A DNA stretch of 64,000 nucleotides from positions 310,001 through 374,000 of the forward strand of contig RKQB01000004.1 of the NCBI GenBank assembly GCA_003797895.1. The letters run 5' to 3'. The translations under genes and the position numbers were made by a program. The number at the start of each line of letters is the position of its first letter. Position 1 is the first letter of the stretch. Shown here piece by piece: positions 1 through 8,967 of the stretch. This stretch comes from Cyclobacteriaceae bacterium YHN15. GTDB lineage: Bacteria > Bacteroidota > Bacteroidia > Cytophagales > Cyclobacteriaceae. Under the pieces are notes generated by a model. It saw only the letters and a program-made list of their open reading frames with translations, was not told the origin of the DNA and ran no database searches.

Positions 1-2151
1 ATTTTCCCTTAGGTAAGAATTTAAAAATGCTTTTTTATTTGAAATTCCAGAGAATTTTAAGTGGTATTTCTTATTCTTTTCAATTCCTCCTATAGTGATC
101 GTAAGAAAGCCGGGACTGGACATGGTTACTCTCATTGCCCTTCCATCCAGAGGAGAATTATCAACAATTTGGACATTACAATTACTATTAGGGGTCCAAC
201 ATCCTGTATTTGTATTATTGCCATTATAATCGCCGTTTGAAATTTTGTTGTCACTTTTTACGGCCGTTATTTTTCCTTTAGGAAATCGTAAAGGGCTTTT
301 CTTGGAATTAAGATCTCTATTGTATTTTTGTTGCCATTCAATAAGGTCAAGGTTTACCCTACCAGCTGGGGTTGAGGTTAAGAAAGTCAAATAATCATTA
401 GTAGGTCTGGCATAAATATTATTATCGAAAACGCCAATTTGATCAAGGTCATTTTGGGTTGAAGAGGCAAAAACATGAATTTGGTCATTTGATTTTTGAA
501 GGAAATTATTATCCCTAACTGTGATATTTCTGATAGCATTACCAAAATTGTCATCCACTATTTTTAGTGAATACCCCACATTATAGACATTGTTATTTAA
601 TACACTGATATTTCTGGAATTGTGGATGAAAATTCCGGAACTTTTCACATGTGCTATGGTATTTCCTGAAATCTCTACATTGGAAGAATTATCATCTGTA
701 TAAATTCCTTCCACATAAGGAAAGTCTGCAGGGCCATAAGGCTTTGTGCCTTCCGGCGCTCCGACCCCATTGATGATAATATTGTTTTGAACTTTTCTGT
801 TTGAAAACTCGGTATTTGATCTTCCTGCGTAGGTATAGATTGCCGCTCCATCATCCTTAAAGTTGCAGAAAGTATTGATATAGTTGTTTTTAACCAATAT
901 TTGATTCCCGTTGAAATTTATTGCATGGTAACCAATATTTGTAAAAGAGTTGGATTCAATAATAACGTCAGATGAAGATTCACTCATAAAGATGCCCTGA
1001 CTTTGGCTATCTCCATTTCTACCCATTCCGGGAAATTGAAAAACATTATTGATGGAGCTATTGGTAAGCCTGAATCCGGAATCAGACCAATTTAAAGTGA
1101 TTCCAACATTTAAGGAATTTGAAATCTTGGAATTGTCGATTATAACTTCTTTCGTACCAGAATTACGGAAAATAAATTCTCCTGCAAATTCCATTTCACA
1201 ATTTTCAAATTTTATTTTAGAGGAATTTGTTATGGTCACTAGATTGGTATTTGCTCCTGTGATCCTAAGATCTGAAAAAGTCAAATTACCGATTCCATTT
1301 TGTATAGTGATCACCCTGCCCAATGTGGAAACCCGAATATTTCCTGTATTTGGATTCCCTTTATCGTAGTATAGGAGTATTTTTTTACTTTGTTTATCAT
1401 AATACCACTCCCCATTTTTATCGAGGGTTCCAGGATGGTTTTGAATAAAAAAACCAAAGCCAACTCTAGGAGTGTGCCAACTTCCCTGGGTATCGTAATT
1501 AACACTGTTACCGGAATGGGAAGTGATTAAGTGCCTGTCAATAATCCAATTGTTTTTTCGGATAACAATCTCACCTCCTGTGAAATTAGTCGTAGATTGA
1601 AGTTGGCTGCTGGAAACAGACCCTGCATTGGCTGCATCCATGGTAACATATCCTTTATTTGTATTGTTGTCATTTGGAAACCTGCCCATGGCCTGAATTT
1701 CATTGTCTACCAGTACCACGTTAAGAACTGAATTCAATTCAGTTAGGGTAGTTTCGTAAATGTTTTGACCTTTTAAACTCCAATTTTGAAAGCGTTGTAA
1801 GCCGGTTATTTCAGGTTTTGCGCCATTTCCATAACTTCCGAAAAATATCGGGTTTGTTAAGCCTCCCGATTTGGATGGAATGATTTCTCCATAAAAAACA
1901 TCTCCTTTCTTAAATAATATCCGATCTCCCGGTTGCAATGAAGTAAATATTGCGTTTAATTTTTCAATACTTTTCCAAGGTGTATTTTGGTTCTGGGCTT
2001 GAACCGCGGTTCTTGAATCATCACCATCTGAAGATGAAAAATAATAAGTTGCTGCAAGGGAAGGCATTCCTATGCTCATTAAGCAAATAAAAAAAGCTGC
2101 TTGGGTTATTCTTTTAAAATATTTCAGCATGTTACTAAATTGTACTCTCAT
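1..2151 (-). CDS. Secreted right-handed beta-helix protein, C-terminus cut by window edge
   Basis: The frame is open from an ATG at 2151 to base 1 with no stop, giving at least 717 residues; a second in-frame ATG lies at 2130. The N-terminus has a hydrophobic signal segment ending near SLAATYYFSSSDG. The body is rich in Asn and short beta-strand repeats (NNxIxN, xIxIxxN), typical of parallel beta-helix (PF13229-type) proteins such as polysaccharide lyases and epimerases. It is a clear paralogue of the next gene: shared motifs include PWKSIEKLN, FTGGEIVIRKNNWIIDRH, GFFIQ, KDDGAAIYTY and YVEGIY. Beyond the helix it continues into an extra segment (from about residue 630, near NGDYNGNNTNTGCW) resembling a carbohydrate-binding beta-sandwich, which the neighbour lacks. 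The catalytic type cannot be told from sequence. The location near polysaccharide synthesis genes suggests action on a surface glycan, which is inference. Confidence 0.8.
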   Translation of the reverse strand, partial: MRVQFSNMLKYFKRITQAAFFICLMSIGMPSLAATYYFSSSDGDDSRTAVQAQNQNTPWKSIEKLNAIFTSLQPGDRILFKKGDVFYGEIIPSKSGGLTNPIFFGSYGNGAKPEITGLQRFQNWSLKGQNIYETTLTELNSVLNVVLVDNEIQAMGRFPNDNNTNKGYVTMDAANAGSVSSSQLQSTTNFTGGEIVIRKNNWIIDRHLITSHSGNSVNYDTQGSWHTPRVGFGFFIQNHPGTLDKNGEWYYDKQSKKILLYYDKGNPNTGNIRVSTLGRVITIQNGIGNLTFSDLRITGANTNLVTITNSSKIKFENCEMEFAGEFIFRNSGTKEVIIDNSKISNSLNVGITLNWSDSGFRLTNSSINNVFQFPGMGRNGDSQSQGIFMSESSSDVIIESNSFTNIGYHAINFNGNQILVKNNYINTFCNFKDDGAAIYTYAGRSNTEFSNRKVQNNIIINGVGAPEGTKPYGPADFPYVEGIYTDDNSSNVEISGNTIAHVKSSGIFIHNSRNISVLNNNVYNVGYSLKIVDDNFGNAIRNITVRDNNFLQKSNDQIHVFASSTQNDLDQIGVFDNNIYARPTNDYLTFLTSTPAGRVNLDLIEWQQKYNRDLNSKKSPLRFPKGKITAVKSDNKISNGDYNGNNTNTGCWTPNSNCNVQIVDNSPLDGRAMRVTMSSPGFLTITIGGIEKNKKYHLKFSGISNKKAFLNSYLREN

Positions 2152-2486
2152 TAATTCAAAATAATTGGAATGCATCTTGGCGATAACATGCTTTACAACA
2201 AAAAGCATGAACAGGAATTTCTAACCTACATTATATCAGGCAATTACTTTATTTGTCAAAGCTTGACTTGACAAAAACAGAAAAAAAGTTTAGCCAATAA
2301 TTTTGAGGATTGCTTGAATACTTTTCCAATTGGAAAAAATAAGGCTTCAGCAGAGGAGGATCATGTAATGTTTTCATAGGGCTTAATCATTAAGTGTTGA
2401 TTAATTATACAGAATTAATAATTAATCTCAAGCTTAACAAAAAATAGGCCAATTTTAAAATTGCCTGAAAACGCGGCAAAAATTTT
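2152..2486. promoter_or_regulatory. AT-rich gap with three dyad symmetries between the beta-helix paralogues
   Basis: No gene is seen here. The gap lies downstream of the 2487-4346 gene and upstream of the 1-2151 gene, both on the minus strand. It contains CATGCTTT/AAAGCATG at 2187-2209 (8-bp arms, 7-nt loop), TTTGTCAA/TTGACAAA at 2252-2275 (8-nt spacer) and a perfect 16-bp palindrome at 2322-2337. These could be operators or transcript hairpins for the first gene. Confidence 0.35.
2322..2337. repeat. Perfect 16-bp palindrome TTTTCCAATTGGAAAA
   Basis: The sequence equals its own reverse complement over 16 bases. It sits about 170 bases upstream of the start of the left-edge beta-helix gene. 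It may be a dimeric regulator site, but no family can be named. Confidence 0.4.
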
Positions 2487-4346
2487 TTAGGGGACAATAA
2501 TATTTGATTTGTTTAATAAAGCTGGTTCCTCAGAAGTTTTATTGTCCTTAAATTCCCTGAGCCAGTTTTTGAAATTTTTCAATAAGGAATTGTAATTATT
2601 ATTTTTCAAGTCATTATTTAGAATGGATTGACTATTTTTTTTTGTGTAAAAAAAATTATTTTCAAATTCTCCCAGTTGATTTATGTCCATCGAAGAAGGT
2701 ATTAATTTGATGTGCCTTTCCCCATCAGGGGTTAAAATGAAATTATTCCCCGAAATCAATATATTCTTTATCGGATTTTCCATATCCCCATAAGAGAATT
2801 TTAGAGAAAAACCGGCATTATATACCGTATTATTGATGACTTTAATGTCATTTGCATCATGGAAGAAAATTCCTGACCCTTTAATATTGGAAATATAATT
2901 ATCAACTAATTCAATATTTGATGAATTATTATCCAGATAAATCCCTTCCACATAGGGTATATCGTCCGGATGAAAAGGTTTGGTTCCACCAACAGCACCA
3001 ATACCGTTAAAAATTAAATTTTGGGTGATTGTTCTGTTTTTAAATTCCTTCAATAAAGTACCATTGTAGGTATATATAGCAGCACCATCATCTTTGACAT
3101 TACTATAATTGGTAATCAAATTATTTTTTATGGCAATATCATTCCCACTAAAATTTATGGGTATGTAACCAATGTTATTTAATCTGTTAGATTCAATGGA
3201 AACATTGGAAGATGTTTCACTTACATATATACCCATTCCGTTCATGTCCCCATTTTGTCCCATGCCAGGAAAATTGAAAATATTATCGATATGGTTGTTT
3301 TTAATCAAAATATGACTATCCTGCCAGGATAAATATATGCCCCCGTTTAAAGTGTTTTCAATGGAACAATCTTCAATCTTTAAATATTTACTTCCTGAAG
3401 AAAGAATGGCCAGATTTCCCGAATAACTAAAAGAGCAATTTTTAAATTCTATATTATTAGACCTAGTCAATGTTACTAAATAATTATTCGCACCCGAAAA
3501 ACTTAAATTTCTAAATATGATGTGGGAGGAATTTGGTCCTAAGTTTATTACTTGTTTTCCAATAGAGACCTGTACCTCCAAGTCTTCCATTTTGTTTTTA
3601 TCATTAAATAAAAAAAGTCTTTTTTCATTTTTGTCAAAAAACCATTCTCCATAATTATCTAATGTTTCAGGGTGGTCCTGTATAAAAAAACCATAACCAA
3701 TTTGTGGATTATATCTACTTTCATTGTGATCAAAGCTTATTTTGTTATTTTCCCGGGATAATATTTTATGACGGTCAATTATCCAATTGTTTTTCCTTAT
3801 GACAATTTCACCCCCTGTGAAATCGGGCATTTTTTCAATCTCCTTATTAATAATAAAGTCTTTATTTTTTTCTTCAATTGAAAGGTATCCTGCATTCATA
3901 GCTTGCTGATTTGGGAACCTTCCTTTTGGAAAAATAATCCCATCAATTGTTAAAACATTCAATTGATCAATAATTTGATTTATTTTGGAATGATAGATAT
4001 TTTTTTCTCCCCCACTCCAGTTTTTAATGGAAATGGAGGTGGTGATGGTCGGTTTTTCTCCGCTGCCATATTCTTCCAGAATGATGGGTGCATCCGGTAA
4101 TCCTGACCCGTTGATATGAATTACTCCAAAAAAAACATCCCCACATTTGAATCTTATGATATCACCTGGCTTCAGGATCCTTAAAATACTGTTTAATTTT
4201 TCAATACTTTTCCATGGCGTCTCCGGCGACTGAGCTTCAGCCACTGAATAATTGTCATTTCCCTCACTGGATGAAAAATAATATGTATTGGCAAATGATG
4301 GGTAAAAGAAAAAGAAAAAGATAGAAATATTAAAAGCTAGTTTCAT
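2487..4346 (-). CDS. Secreted right-handed parallel beta-helix protein
   Basis: This 619-residue protein begins with a very hydrophobic signal peptide (residues 1-19, a run of Phe, ending SFANT). It is Asn-rich with repeated xIxIxNN turns between roughly residues 230 and 520, the signature of right-handed beta-helix proteins (pectate-lyase-like fold). It is the shorter paralogue of the gene at 1-2151, sharing the N-terminal FSSSEGND and PWKSIEKLN region and the central FTGGEIVIRKNNWIIDRH motif, but lacking that gene's C-terminal extension. The gene is divergent from the mannose-1-phosphate guanylyltransferase at 4698, with a 350-base shared upstream region. Likely a secreted glycan lyase, epimerase or binding protein; no catalytic residues can be assigned. 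Its AT content is somewhat higher than that of the paralogue. Confidence 0.8.
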   Translation of the reverse strand: MKLAFNISIFFFFFYPSFANTYYFSSSEGNDNYSVAEAQSPETPWKSIEKLNSILRILKPGDIIRFKCGDVFFGVIHINGSGLPDAPIILEEYGSGEKPTITTSISIKNWSGGEKNIYHSKINQIIDQLNVLTIDGIIFPKGRFPNQQAMNAGYLSIEEKNKDFIINKEIEKMPDFTGGEIVIRKNNWIIDRHKILSRENNKISFDHNESRYNPQIGYGFFIQDHPETLDNYGEWFFDKNEKRLFLFNDKNKMEDLEVQVSIGKQVINLGPNSSHIIFRNLSFSGANNYLVTLTRSNNIEFKNCSFSYSGNLAILSSGSKYLKIEDCSIENTLNGGIYLSWQDSHILIKNNHIDNIFNFPGMGQNGDMNGMGIYVSETSSNVSIESNRLNNIGYIPINFSGNDIAIKNNLITNYSNVKDDGAAIYTYNGTLLKEFKNRTITQNLIFNGIGAVGGTKPFHPDDIPYVEGIYLDNNSSNIELVDNYISNIKGSGIFFHDANDIKVINNTVYNAGFSLKFSYGDMENPIKNILISGNNFILTPDGERHIKLIPSSMDINQLGEFENNFFYTKKNSQSILNNDLKNNNYNSLLKNFKNWLREFKDNKTSEEPALLNKSNIIVP

Positions 4347-4697
4347 GATTTACAACATTTTAAAACAATGATTATTCTATTAGGTAATAAAATACTTTAA
4401 TTTTTTGATGAATGCCTGTTCTTATTTTAGACCTATGCAATAAAGGTATATAGAATAATTCTTTTTGAAAAATATTTTCAAATAAATAAAAATGTATTTT
4501 GAATATAAAAAAATGTCCCTATATTTACTTCCGAATAAAAATACAGACAATCAAGTTTTCTCTGTTTATTCAAATGATTAGTGGAAATTATAATTTAAAT
4601 TATTTAGGAAATGAATATTTAAGGGTCAGCATCAATTGTTATTGCGACCATAGAGGTAAAAAAGAATAAAATTTTTAACGCTTAATTTTAATTTGTT
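4347..4697. promoter_or_regulatory. Divergent upstream region between beta-helix gene and manC
   Basis: No gene is seen in this AT-rich stretch. It must carry the promoters for the minus-strand beta-helix gene and the plus-strand guanylyltransferase. It contains one copy of a 26-base element (4490-4515) that recurs upstream of the sugar transferase at 5890. Confidence 0.35.
4490..4515. repeat. 26-base AT-rich element, copy 1
   Basis: It begins AAATGTATTT and ends AAAAATG, and matches 5745-5770 at 23 of 26 positions. Both copies lie upstream of plus-strand polysaccharide genes, about 180 and 120 bases before the start codons. The sequence is AT-rich, so chance similarity is possible. Confidence 0.3.
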
Positions 4698-5693
4698 ATG
4701 AAATTAGTAAATGTAATTTTATCTGGAGGGGTAGGGAGTAGATTATGGCCGCTTTCCAGAAAGTCAAAGCCTAAACAATACCTCCCATTGATCGAGGGTG
4801 AATCACTTTTTGAGCTAACCATCAAAAGGAACAGAAGGATTTCCGATAATACCATAGTCGTTGGAGGGATTGATAATTTTAAACTTTCCAGGGAGGCTTT
4901 TTCAAGGACTTCTGTTTCTAAATTTTGTGAGATTGTGGAAGCTTGCCCCAAAAATACCGCAGCGGCCATTGCTTTTGCTGCCTTTGAAGCCGATCCTGAT
5001 GATATCCTTTTAGTAACTCCATCCGATCATTTGATACAGAACACCAAGTCTTATTATTCTGCGGTAAATAAAGCCGTTGAATTAGCAAAGCAAGGGTACC
5101 TTGTAACTTTTGGCCTTAAACCGAATAGACCTGAAACAGGGTTTGGATATATTGAATTCGAAGGAAACGATGTGATCTCTTTTCATGAGAAGCCGGATAA
5201 AAAGAAAGCGGGAAATTTCCTGACTAAAAACAATTTCCTTTGGAATAGCGGAATGTTCTGTTTCACTGCAAATACCTTTCTTGAGGAATTAGAAAAGTAT
5301 TCACCTGAAATTTATAGGACTGCTAAACGTGCGCATTTCAAGAAAAGTGGAATATTTATCAATAGCCTTCTAAATGAACAGATCCCTAATATGAGTGTAG
5401 ACTATGCTGTGATGGAAAAATCTGATAAAATCAAGGTAATCCCTTCTACCTTCAAATGGTCAGATATGGGCTCATTTGAAGCAATTTATAACCTGATTCC
5501 CGTAAATGATAAAAGAAAAATACTGTCAAATCTGTATTTGGGGGGTGATAAAAAAGTTGAATTCATTGGTGTAGAGAACATAATATTAGTTGAAACCGAT
5601 GATGTTATTATGGTGTTGAACAAAGATTCTTCTCAAGAAGTGAAAAGTATATATGAACGGCTAGAAAATGATAGCCCCTCGTTCTTAATGTAA
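4698..5693 (+). CDS. manC: Mannose-1-phosphate guanylyltransferase
   Basis: Makes GDP-mannose from GTP and mannose 1-phosphate in the cytoplasm, feeding polysaccharide synthesis. The 331-residue protein starts with the nucleotidyltransferase signature GGVGSRLWPLSRKSKPKQ (about residues 10-27), followed by TPSDH near 110 and later FHEKP, WNSGMF and MEKS motifs of the family. It is a single-domain form without the C-terminal phosphomannose isomerase cupin seen in proteobacterial AlgA/ManC. It lies just upstream of the sugar transferase and is divergent from the beta-helix gene, so it probably belongs to an exopolysaccharide set. A second, distinct copy is at 40702-41775. No Shine-Dalgarno is visible. 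Confidence 0.88.
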   Translation: MKLVNVILSGGVGSRLWPLSRKSKPKQYLPLIEGESLFELTIKRNRRISDNTIVVGGIDNFKLSREAFSRTSVSKFCEIVEACPKNTAAAIAFAAFEADPDDILLVTPSDHLIQNTKSYYSAVNKAVELAKQGYLVTFGLKPNRPETGFGYIEFEGNDVISFHEKPDKKKAGNFLTKNNFLWNSGMFCFTANTFLEELEKYSPEIYRTAKRAHFKKSGIFINSLLNEQIPNMSVDYAVMEKSDKIKVIPSTFKWSDMGSFEAIYNLIPVNDKRKILSNLYLGGDKKVEFIGVENIILVETDDVIMVLNKDSSQEVKSIYERLENDSPSFLM

Positions 5694-5744
5694 ATTTTAA
5701 GCAGTTAATTTTAGTCTTTAACATTCTCTGTTTAAAAATCATTT

Positions 5745-5770
5745 AAATGTATTTCGAATCAAAAAAAATG
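5745..5770. repeat. 26-base AT-rich element, copy 2
   Basis: Second copy of the element at 4490-4515, with three mismatches, in the gap between manC and the sugar transferase. It might be part of a shared promoter or operator. Confidence 0.3.
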
Positions 5771-5889
5771 CAATTTGTTTTTGTTTTATTGAATTTAGTA
5801 TTAATTTTATCGCTGTGAAAATATAGGTAAGCGGTAAATAAAAATAATTACTGTTCTGATTTTCAACTATTTATAATTTGTTTCAATGT

Positions 5890-6579
5890 ATGGAGACTTT
5901 AATTTCAAGCCCTAGTAGTACCAAGGTTTTTAAAACTGATTCTGATTTTGTTATTAAGAGGTATTCCGAAAATCTTTTGGATAGCTCACAAATTCTTTCG
6001 AAAAGAGCTTTGGATATTTTGATTTCCAGCCTTTTTTTAGCGCTGGTTGGTATATGGTTATTTCCGTTAATAGCCATTTTAATCAAATTGGATTCCAAAG
6101 GTCCTGTGTTTTATAAACAGTTAAGAGATGGTCAATATAATTCCAGATTTTTATGTTTGAAATTCCGGACAATGACTTATGATCCTGAAGATAATTTCAA
6201 ACAAGCCGTAAAGCACGACCCCAGGATTACTAAAGTAGGGGCCTTTCTTCGTAAAACAAGTTTGGATGAATTGCCCCAATTGTTTAATGTATTAACAGGT
6301 GAAATGACCTTGGTAGGCCCTCGCCCTCATGCAGTTGAAATGAATATGGATTGCAGGGGAAAATATGAAAATTATATGTTGAGACATTTAGTAAAACCTG
6401 GTATTACAGGTTTGGCTCAATCAAAAGGTTTTAGAGGGGAAATCAAAAGCGAATTTGACATGAAGTCAAGACTAAAATTTGACTTGTTCTACATAGAGAA
6501 GTGGAGTCTTGGATTGGATATAAAAATAATTTTTATTACGATACATAGCATATTATTCAAAAATGAAAATGCTTATTGA
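5890..6579 (+). CDS. Undecaprenyl-phosphate sugar-1-phosphate transferase
   Basis: Bacterial sugar transferase (PF02397) that begins lipid-linked repeat-unit assembly by moving a sugar 1-phosphate onto undecaprenyl phosphate at the inner membrane. The first in-frame ATG at 5890 gives 229 residues. There is one hydrophobic segment (about residues 36-65), then the catalytic domain with [17 protein letters not shown] and TLVGPRP motifs. It is the short form, without the four-helix N-terminal domain of WcaJ or WbaP. It follows manC, separated by about 200 bases containing a repeated AT-rich element, so it may have its own promoter. No glycosyltransferases follow, which is unusual for a capsule locus start. 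The sugar substrate cannot be told. Confidence 0.88.
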   Translation: METLISSPSSTKVFKTDSDFVIKRYSENLLDSSQILSKRALDILISSLFLALVGIWLFPLIAILIKLDSKGPVFYKQLRDGQYNSRFLCLKFRTMTYDPEDNFKQAVKHDPRITKVGAFLRKTSLDELPQLFNVLTGEMTLVGPRPHAVEMNMDCRGKYENYMLRHLVKPGITGLAQSKGFRGEIKSEFDMKSRLKFDLFYIEKWSLGLDIKIIFITIHSILFKNENAY

Positions 6580-6597
6580 TTTTTTTAAGGTTGATTA

Positions 6598-6633
6598 CAT
6601 GAAAAAAGCTGCCCAAAGGCAGCTTTTTTCATG
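6598..6633. terminator. Bidirectional intrinsic terminator
   Basis: A perfect 16-bp stem (CATGAAAAAAGCTGCC and its complement) with a 4-base CAAA loop. The A-run on one side and T-run on the other make it work in both directions, between the convergent sugar transferase and gcvT. Confidence 0.9.
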
Positions 6634-6649
6634 TAGATATGTATATAAA

Positions 6650-7744
6650 TTATTTTTTCAGTAAAGGCAATTTTTCAACTTTAGCTTTTAGGTTTTTATT
6701 TCTAACTGTTATTTCAATTTCAGTACCCGGAGCAGCATAAGCTGATTTTAGGTATCCCAAACCTATTCCAATCCCCATGGTAGGAGAAATGGTACCTGAT
6801 GTAACTTCCCCAATCACCTCACCTCCTGTATTGGTTATGGGATAATGAGCCCGGGGGATTCCTTTTTCCTGAAGTACAAAACCAATAAGTTTTCTTCCTA
6901 CACCTTCGTCTTTTTGTTTTTTAAGGTTTTCACTGTTGATAAAGTCTTTTGTAAACTTGGTTATCCATCCTAAACCTGCCTCTAGAGGGGAAGTGGTATC
7001 ATTGATGTCATTTCCATATAAGCAATAGCCCATTTCCAATCTTAAAGTATCTCTTGCTCCCAATCCAATTGGTTTGATATCCCAGTTTTTTCCAGCTTCA
7101 AAAATGGCATTCCACACTTTTTCAGCATCCTTATTTTTTACATAGATTTCAAAACCGCCCGCTCCAGTATATCCCGTTCCTGAAATGATCACGTCACCTA
7201 CTCCTGCAAATTCACCTACTGTAAAATGATAGAATTTAATTTCAGATAAATTAATAGGAGTAAGAGCTTGAACAGCTTCTACCGCTTTTGGCCCTTGAAC
7301 AGCAAACAGGGAGATGGAATCTGAAATATTTTCCAAATCTGCTCCCATATCATTGTGCTTATTTATCCAATTCCAGTCCTTTTCTATATTGGATGCATTT
7401 ACTACCAACATATATTCTTCCTCTCCAAATTTATAGACGATCAGATCATCAACTATACCCCCTTCCTCATTTGGTAAGCAAGAGTATTGGGCCTGTCCGG
7501 CAATCAATTTTGATGCGTCGTTGGATGTTACTTTCTGTATCAAGGCCAATGCTTGTGGTCCTTTAACCATGAACTCGCCCATATGGGATACATCGAATAC
7601 GCCAACTCCTTCCCTTACAGTTCGGTGTTCTTCTAAGTCAGATGAATATCTCACAGGCATATTATATCCTGCAAATGGAACCATTTTTCCCCCTAAAGCA
7701 ATATGGAGGTCGTTGAGTTGTATTTTCTTAATTATGTCTGTCAT
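6650..7744 (-). CDS. gcvT: Aminomethyltransferase, glycine cleavage T protein
   Basis: Transfers the methylene group from aminomethyl-lipoyl H protein to tetrahydrofolate, releasing ammonia, in glycine breakdown. The 364-residue length is standard. Family motifs include [10 protein letters not shown] near residue 20, FDVSHMGEF near 50, [14 protein letters not shown] near 190 and LEAGLGW near 265. It starts at an ATG at 7744. It stands alone: no gcvH or gcvP is in the window. It ends against a strong bidirectional terminator and is separated from the upstream Fe-S gene by another hairpin, so it is probably monocistronic. Confidence 0.95.
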   Translation of the reverse strand: MTDIIKKIQLNDLHIALGGKMVPFAGYNMPVRYSSDLEEHRTVREGVGVFDVSHMGEFMVKGPQALALIQKVTSNDASKLIAGQAQYSCLPNEEGGIVDDLIVYKFGEEEYMLVVNASNIEKDWNWINKHNDMGADLENISDSISLFAVQGPKAVEAVQALTPINLSEIKFYHFTVGEFAGVGDVIISGTGYTGAGGFEIYVKNKDAEKVWNAIFEAGKNWDIKPIGLGARDTLRLEMGYCLYGNDINDTTSPLEAGLGWITKFTKDFINSENLKKQKDEGVGRKLIGFVLQEKGIPRAHYPITNTGGEVIGEVTSGTISPTMGIGIGLGYLKSAYAAPGTEIEITVRNKNLKAKVEKLPLLKK

Positions 7745-7803
7745 GCAATGGATTTATTTTATAGGTAAATGTAATAAAAGGTAATAAACTTGATTAAAAA
7801 AAA

Positions 7804-7826
7804 ATGTCGGTTAATTTAACCGACAT
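7804..7826 (-). terminator. Intrinsic terminator after the IscA-type gene
   Basis: An inverted repeat ATGTCGGTTAA/TTAACCGACAT. Read on the minus strand it is followed by a run of T (complement of 7794-7803), as expected for a terminator of the gene at 7853-8179, just before gcvT starts. Confidence 0.8.
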
Positions 7827-7852
7827 GTGTTTAAATTTGTCTTCCTGGATAA

Positions 7853-8179
7853 TCAGACTGAAAAACTCTCCCCACAGCCACAAGTTCTGGAGGCATTTGG
7901 GTTGACGAACTGAAATCCTTTGCCATTCAGTCCATCAGAAAATTCCAGTACTGTTCCTGCCAGGTACAATAAACTCTTTCTGTCGACTATAATTTTGATA
8001 CCCTTGTCTTCAAAGACATGGTCACTTTCCACTACTTTACCATCGAAATCCAGGTCATACATCAAGCCGGAGCATCCCCCCCCTTTTACTGAAACCCTGA
8101 TATTCTCATTTTCGGATCTTCCTTCTTCTTCTTTAAGTTGGATAATTCTATCTTTTGCCTTTTCAGTAACGATAATCAT
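7853..8179 (-). CDS. IscA/HesB-family iron-sulfur assembly protein
   Basis: An A-type carrier that delivers Fe-S clusters to apo-proteins. The 108-residue protein has the three conserved cysteines: C36 in GGGCSG, and C100 and C102 in the C-terminal CGCGESF motif. Length and motif spacing are typical of IscA, SufA and ErpA; which subtype cannot be told. No suf or isc genes are adjacent. The ATG is at 8179. A candidate -7 box (TATCTTTG) sits about 75 bases upstream on the minus strand. Confidence 0.92.
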   Translation of the reverse strand: MIIVTEKAKDRIIQLKEEEGRSENENIRVSVKGGGCSGLMYDLDFDGKVVESDHVFEDKGIKIIVDRKSLLYLAGTVLEFSDGLNGKGFQFVNPNASRTCGCGESFSV

Positions 8180-8251
8180 ATTTTCAAATTAAGTAGTTCT
8201 AATTAAACAAGCATATTAATAAACATGATTACTTTTGGAATAATTCATTAG

Positions 8252-8259
8252 CAAAGATA
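8252..8259 (-). promoter_or_regulatory. Candidate -7 box for the IscA-type gene
   Basis: On the minus strand this reads TATCTTTG, an exact match to the Bacteroidota consensus TAnnTTTG and followed by C. No convincing -33 TTTG is seen. The predicted leader would be roughly 65-70 bases. Confidence 0.35.
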
Positions 8260-8272
8260 AAAAAATATCGAA

Positions 8273-8674
8273 ATGAGAAAAATAGAACATTTGGGTATCG
8301 CTGTTAAAGACCTGGAAAAATCAAATGAACTTTTCAAAAAATTGTTAGGAAAAAATAATTACAAAGAAGAGATGGTGGAAGGGGAAGGGGTAAAAACTTC
8401 TTTCTTTATGATAGGAGAAACCAAAGTAGAATTATTGGAGGCTACTAAAGAAGATAGCCCAATTGCAAAATTCATTGATAAAAAATCTGAAGGCATTCAC
8501 CACATTGCATTTGATGTGGCCGATATTTATAAAGAAATGGAAAGATTGAAATCTGAGGGTTTTGAAATTTTAAATGAGATTCCTAAACCAGGGGCGGACA
8601 ATAAGTTGGTAGTCTTCCTTCATCCTAAAACCACAAATGGTGTATTGATTGAATTATGTCAGGAAAAACAATAG
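8273..8674 (+). CDS. mce: Methylmalonyl-CoA epimerase
   Basis: Interconverts the R and S forms of methylmalonyl-CoA in the propionate/succinate pathway. The 133-residue vicinal-oxygen-chelate protein has two beta-alpha-beta-beta-beta halves. Likely metal ligands are H6 (IEHLGIAV), an H in HHIAFDV (76/77) and E127 (GVLIELCQ), matching the family. It starts at an ATG at 8273, divergent from the IscA-type gene. Methylmalonyl-CoA mutase is not in the window. Confidence 0.9.
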   Translation: MRKIEHLGIAVKDLEKSNELFKKLLGKNNYKEEMVEGEGVKTSFFMIGETKVELLEATKEDSPIAKFIDKKSEGIHHIAFDVADIYKEMERLKSEGFEILNEIPKPGADNKLVVFLHPKTTNGVLIELCQEKQ

Positions 8675-8967
8675 ATTTTCTCCTGAAGGATGTCATGGCA
8701 GAAAAAATAGAGCCAATTTTGATAACTTATTTTATAGGAAAAAGGATTTTTTTTACTGAAAATATTGAATTAAAAATGAAGAAAAAAAAAGAAAAATATT
8801 TTTACATATAAATTCTTGTTTTTTATATAAACAATAACGTAATTTACATCATAATAAAGAGAAGCAAACTATGGCTTTATTATACTGTTTGTTAATACTG
8901 AATGGAACAAAAGTATTCATGTTTAATATTCAGAGTTAAATATTTTCTTTAATTAATAAGTAAAAAA
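8675..8967. other. AT-rich intergenic region
   Basis: No gene is supported here; a 22-codon ATG frame at about 8871 lacks any supporting evidence. The region presumably carries the promoter for the oxidoreductase at 8968. Confidence 0.3.

Noticed and set aside
1..2151. Left-edge beta-helix gene taken as a pseudogene
   Set aside because: Translating from ATG 2151 shows one uninterrupted frame to the window edge; it is merely cut off.
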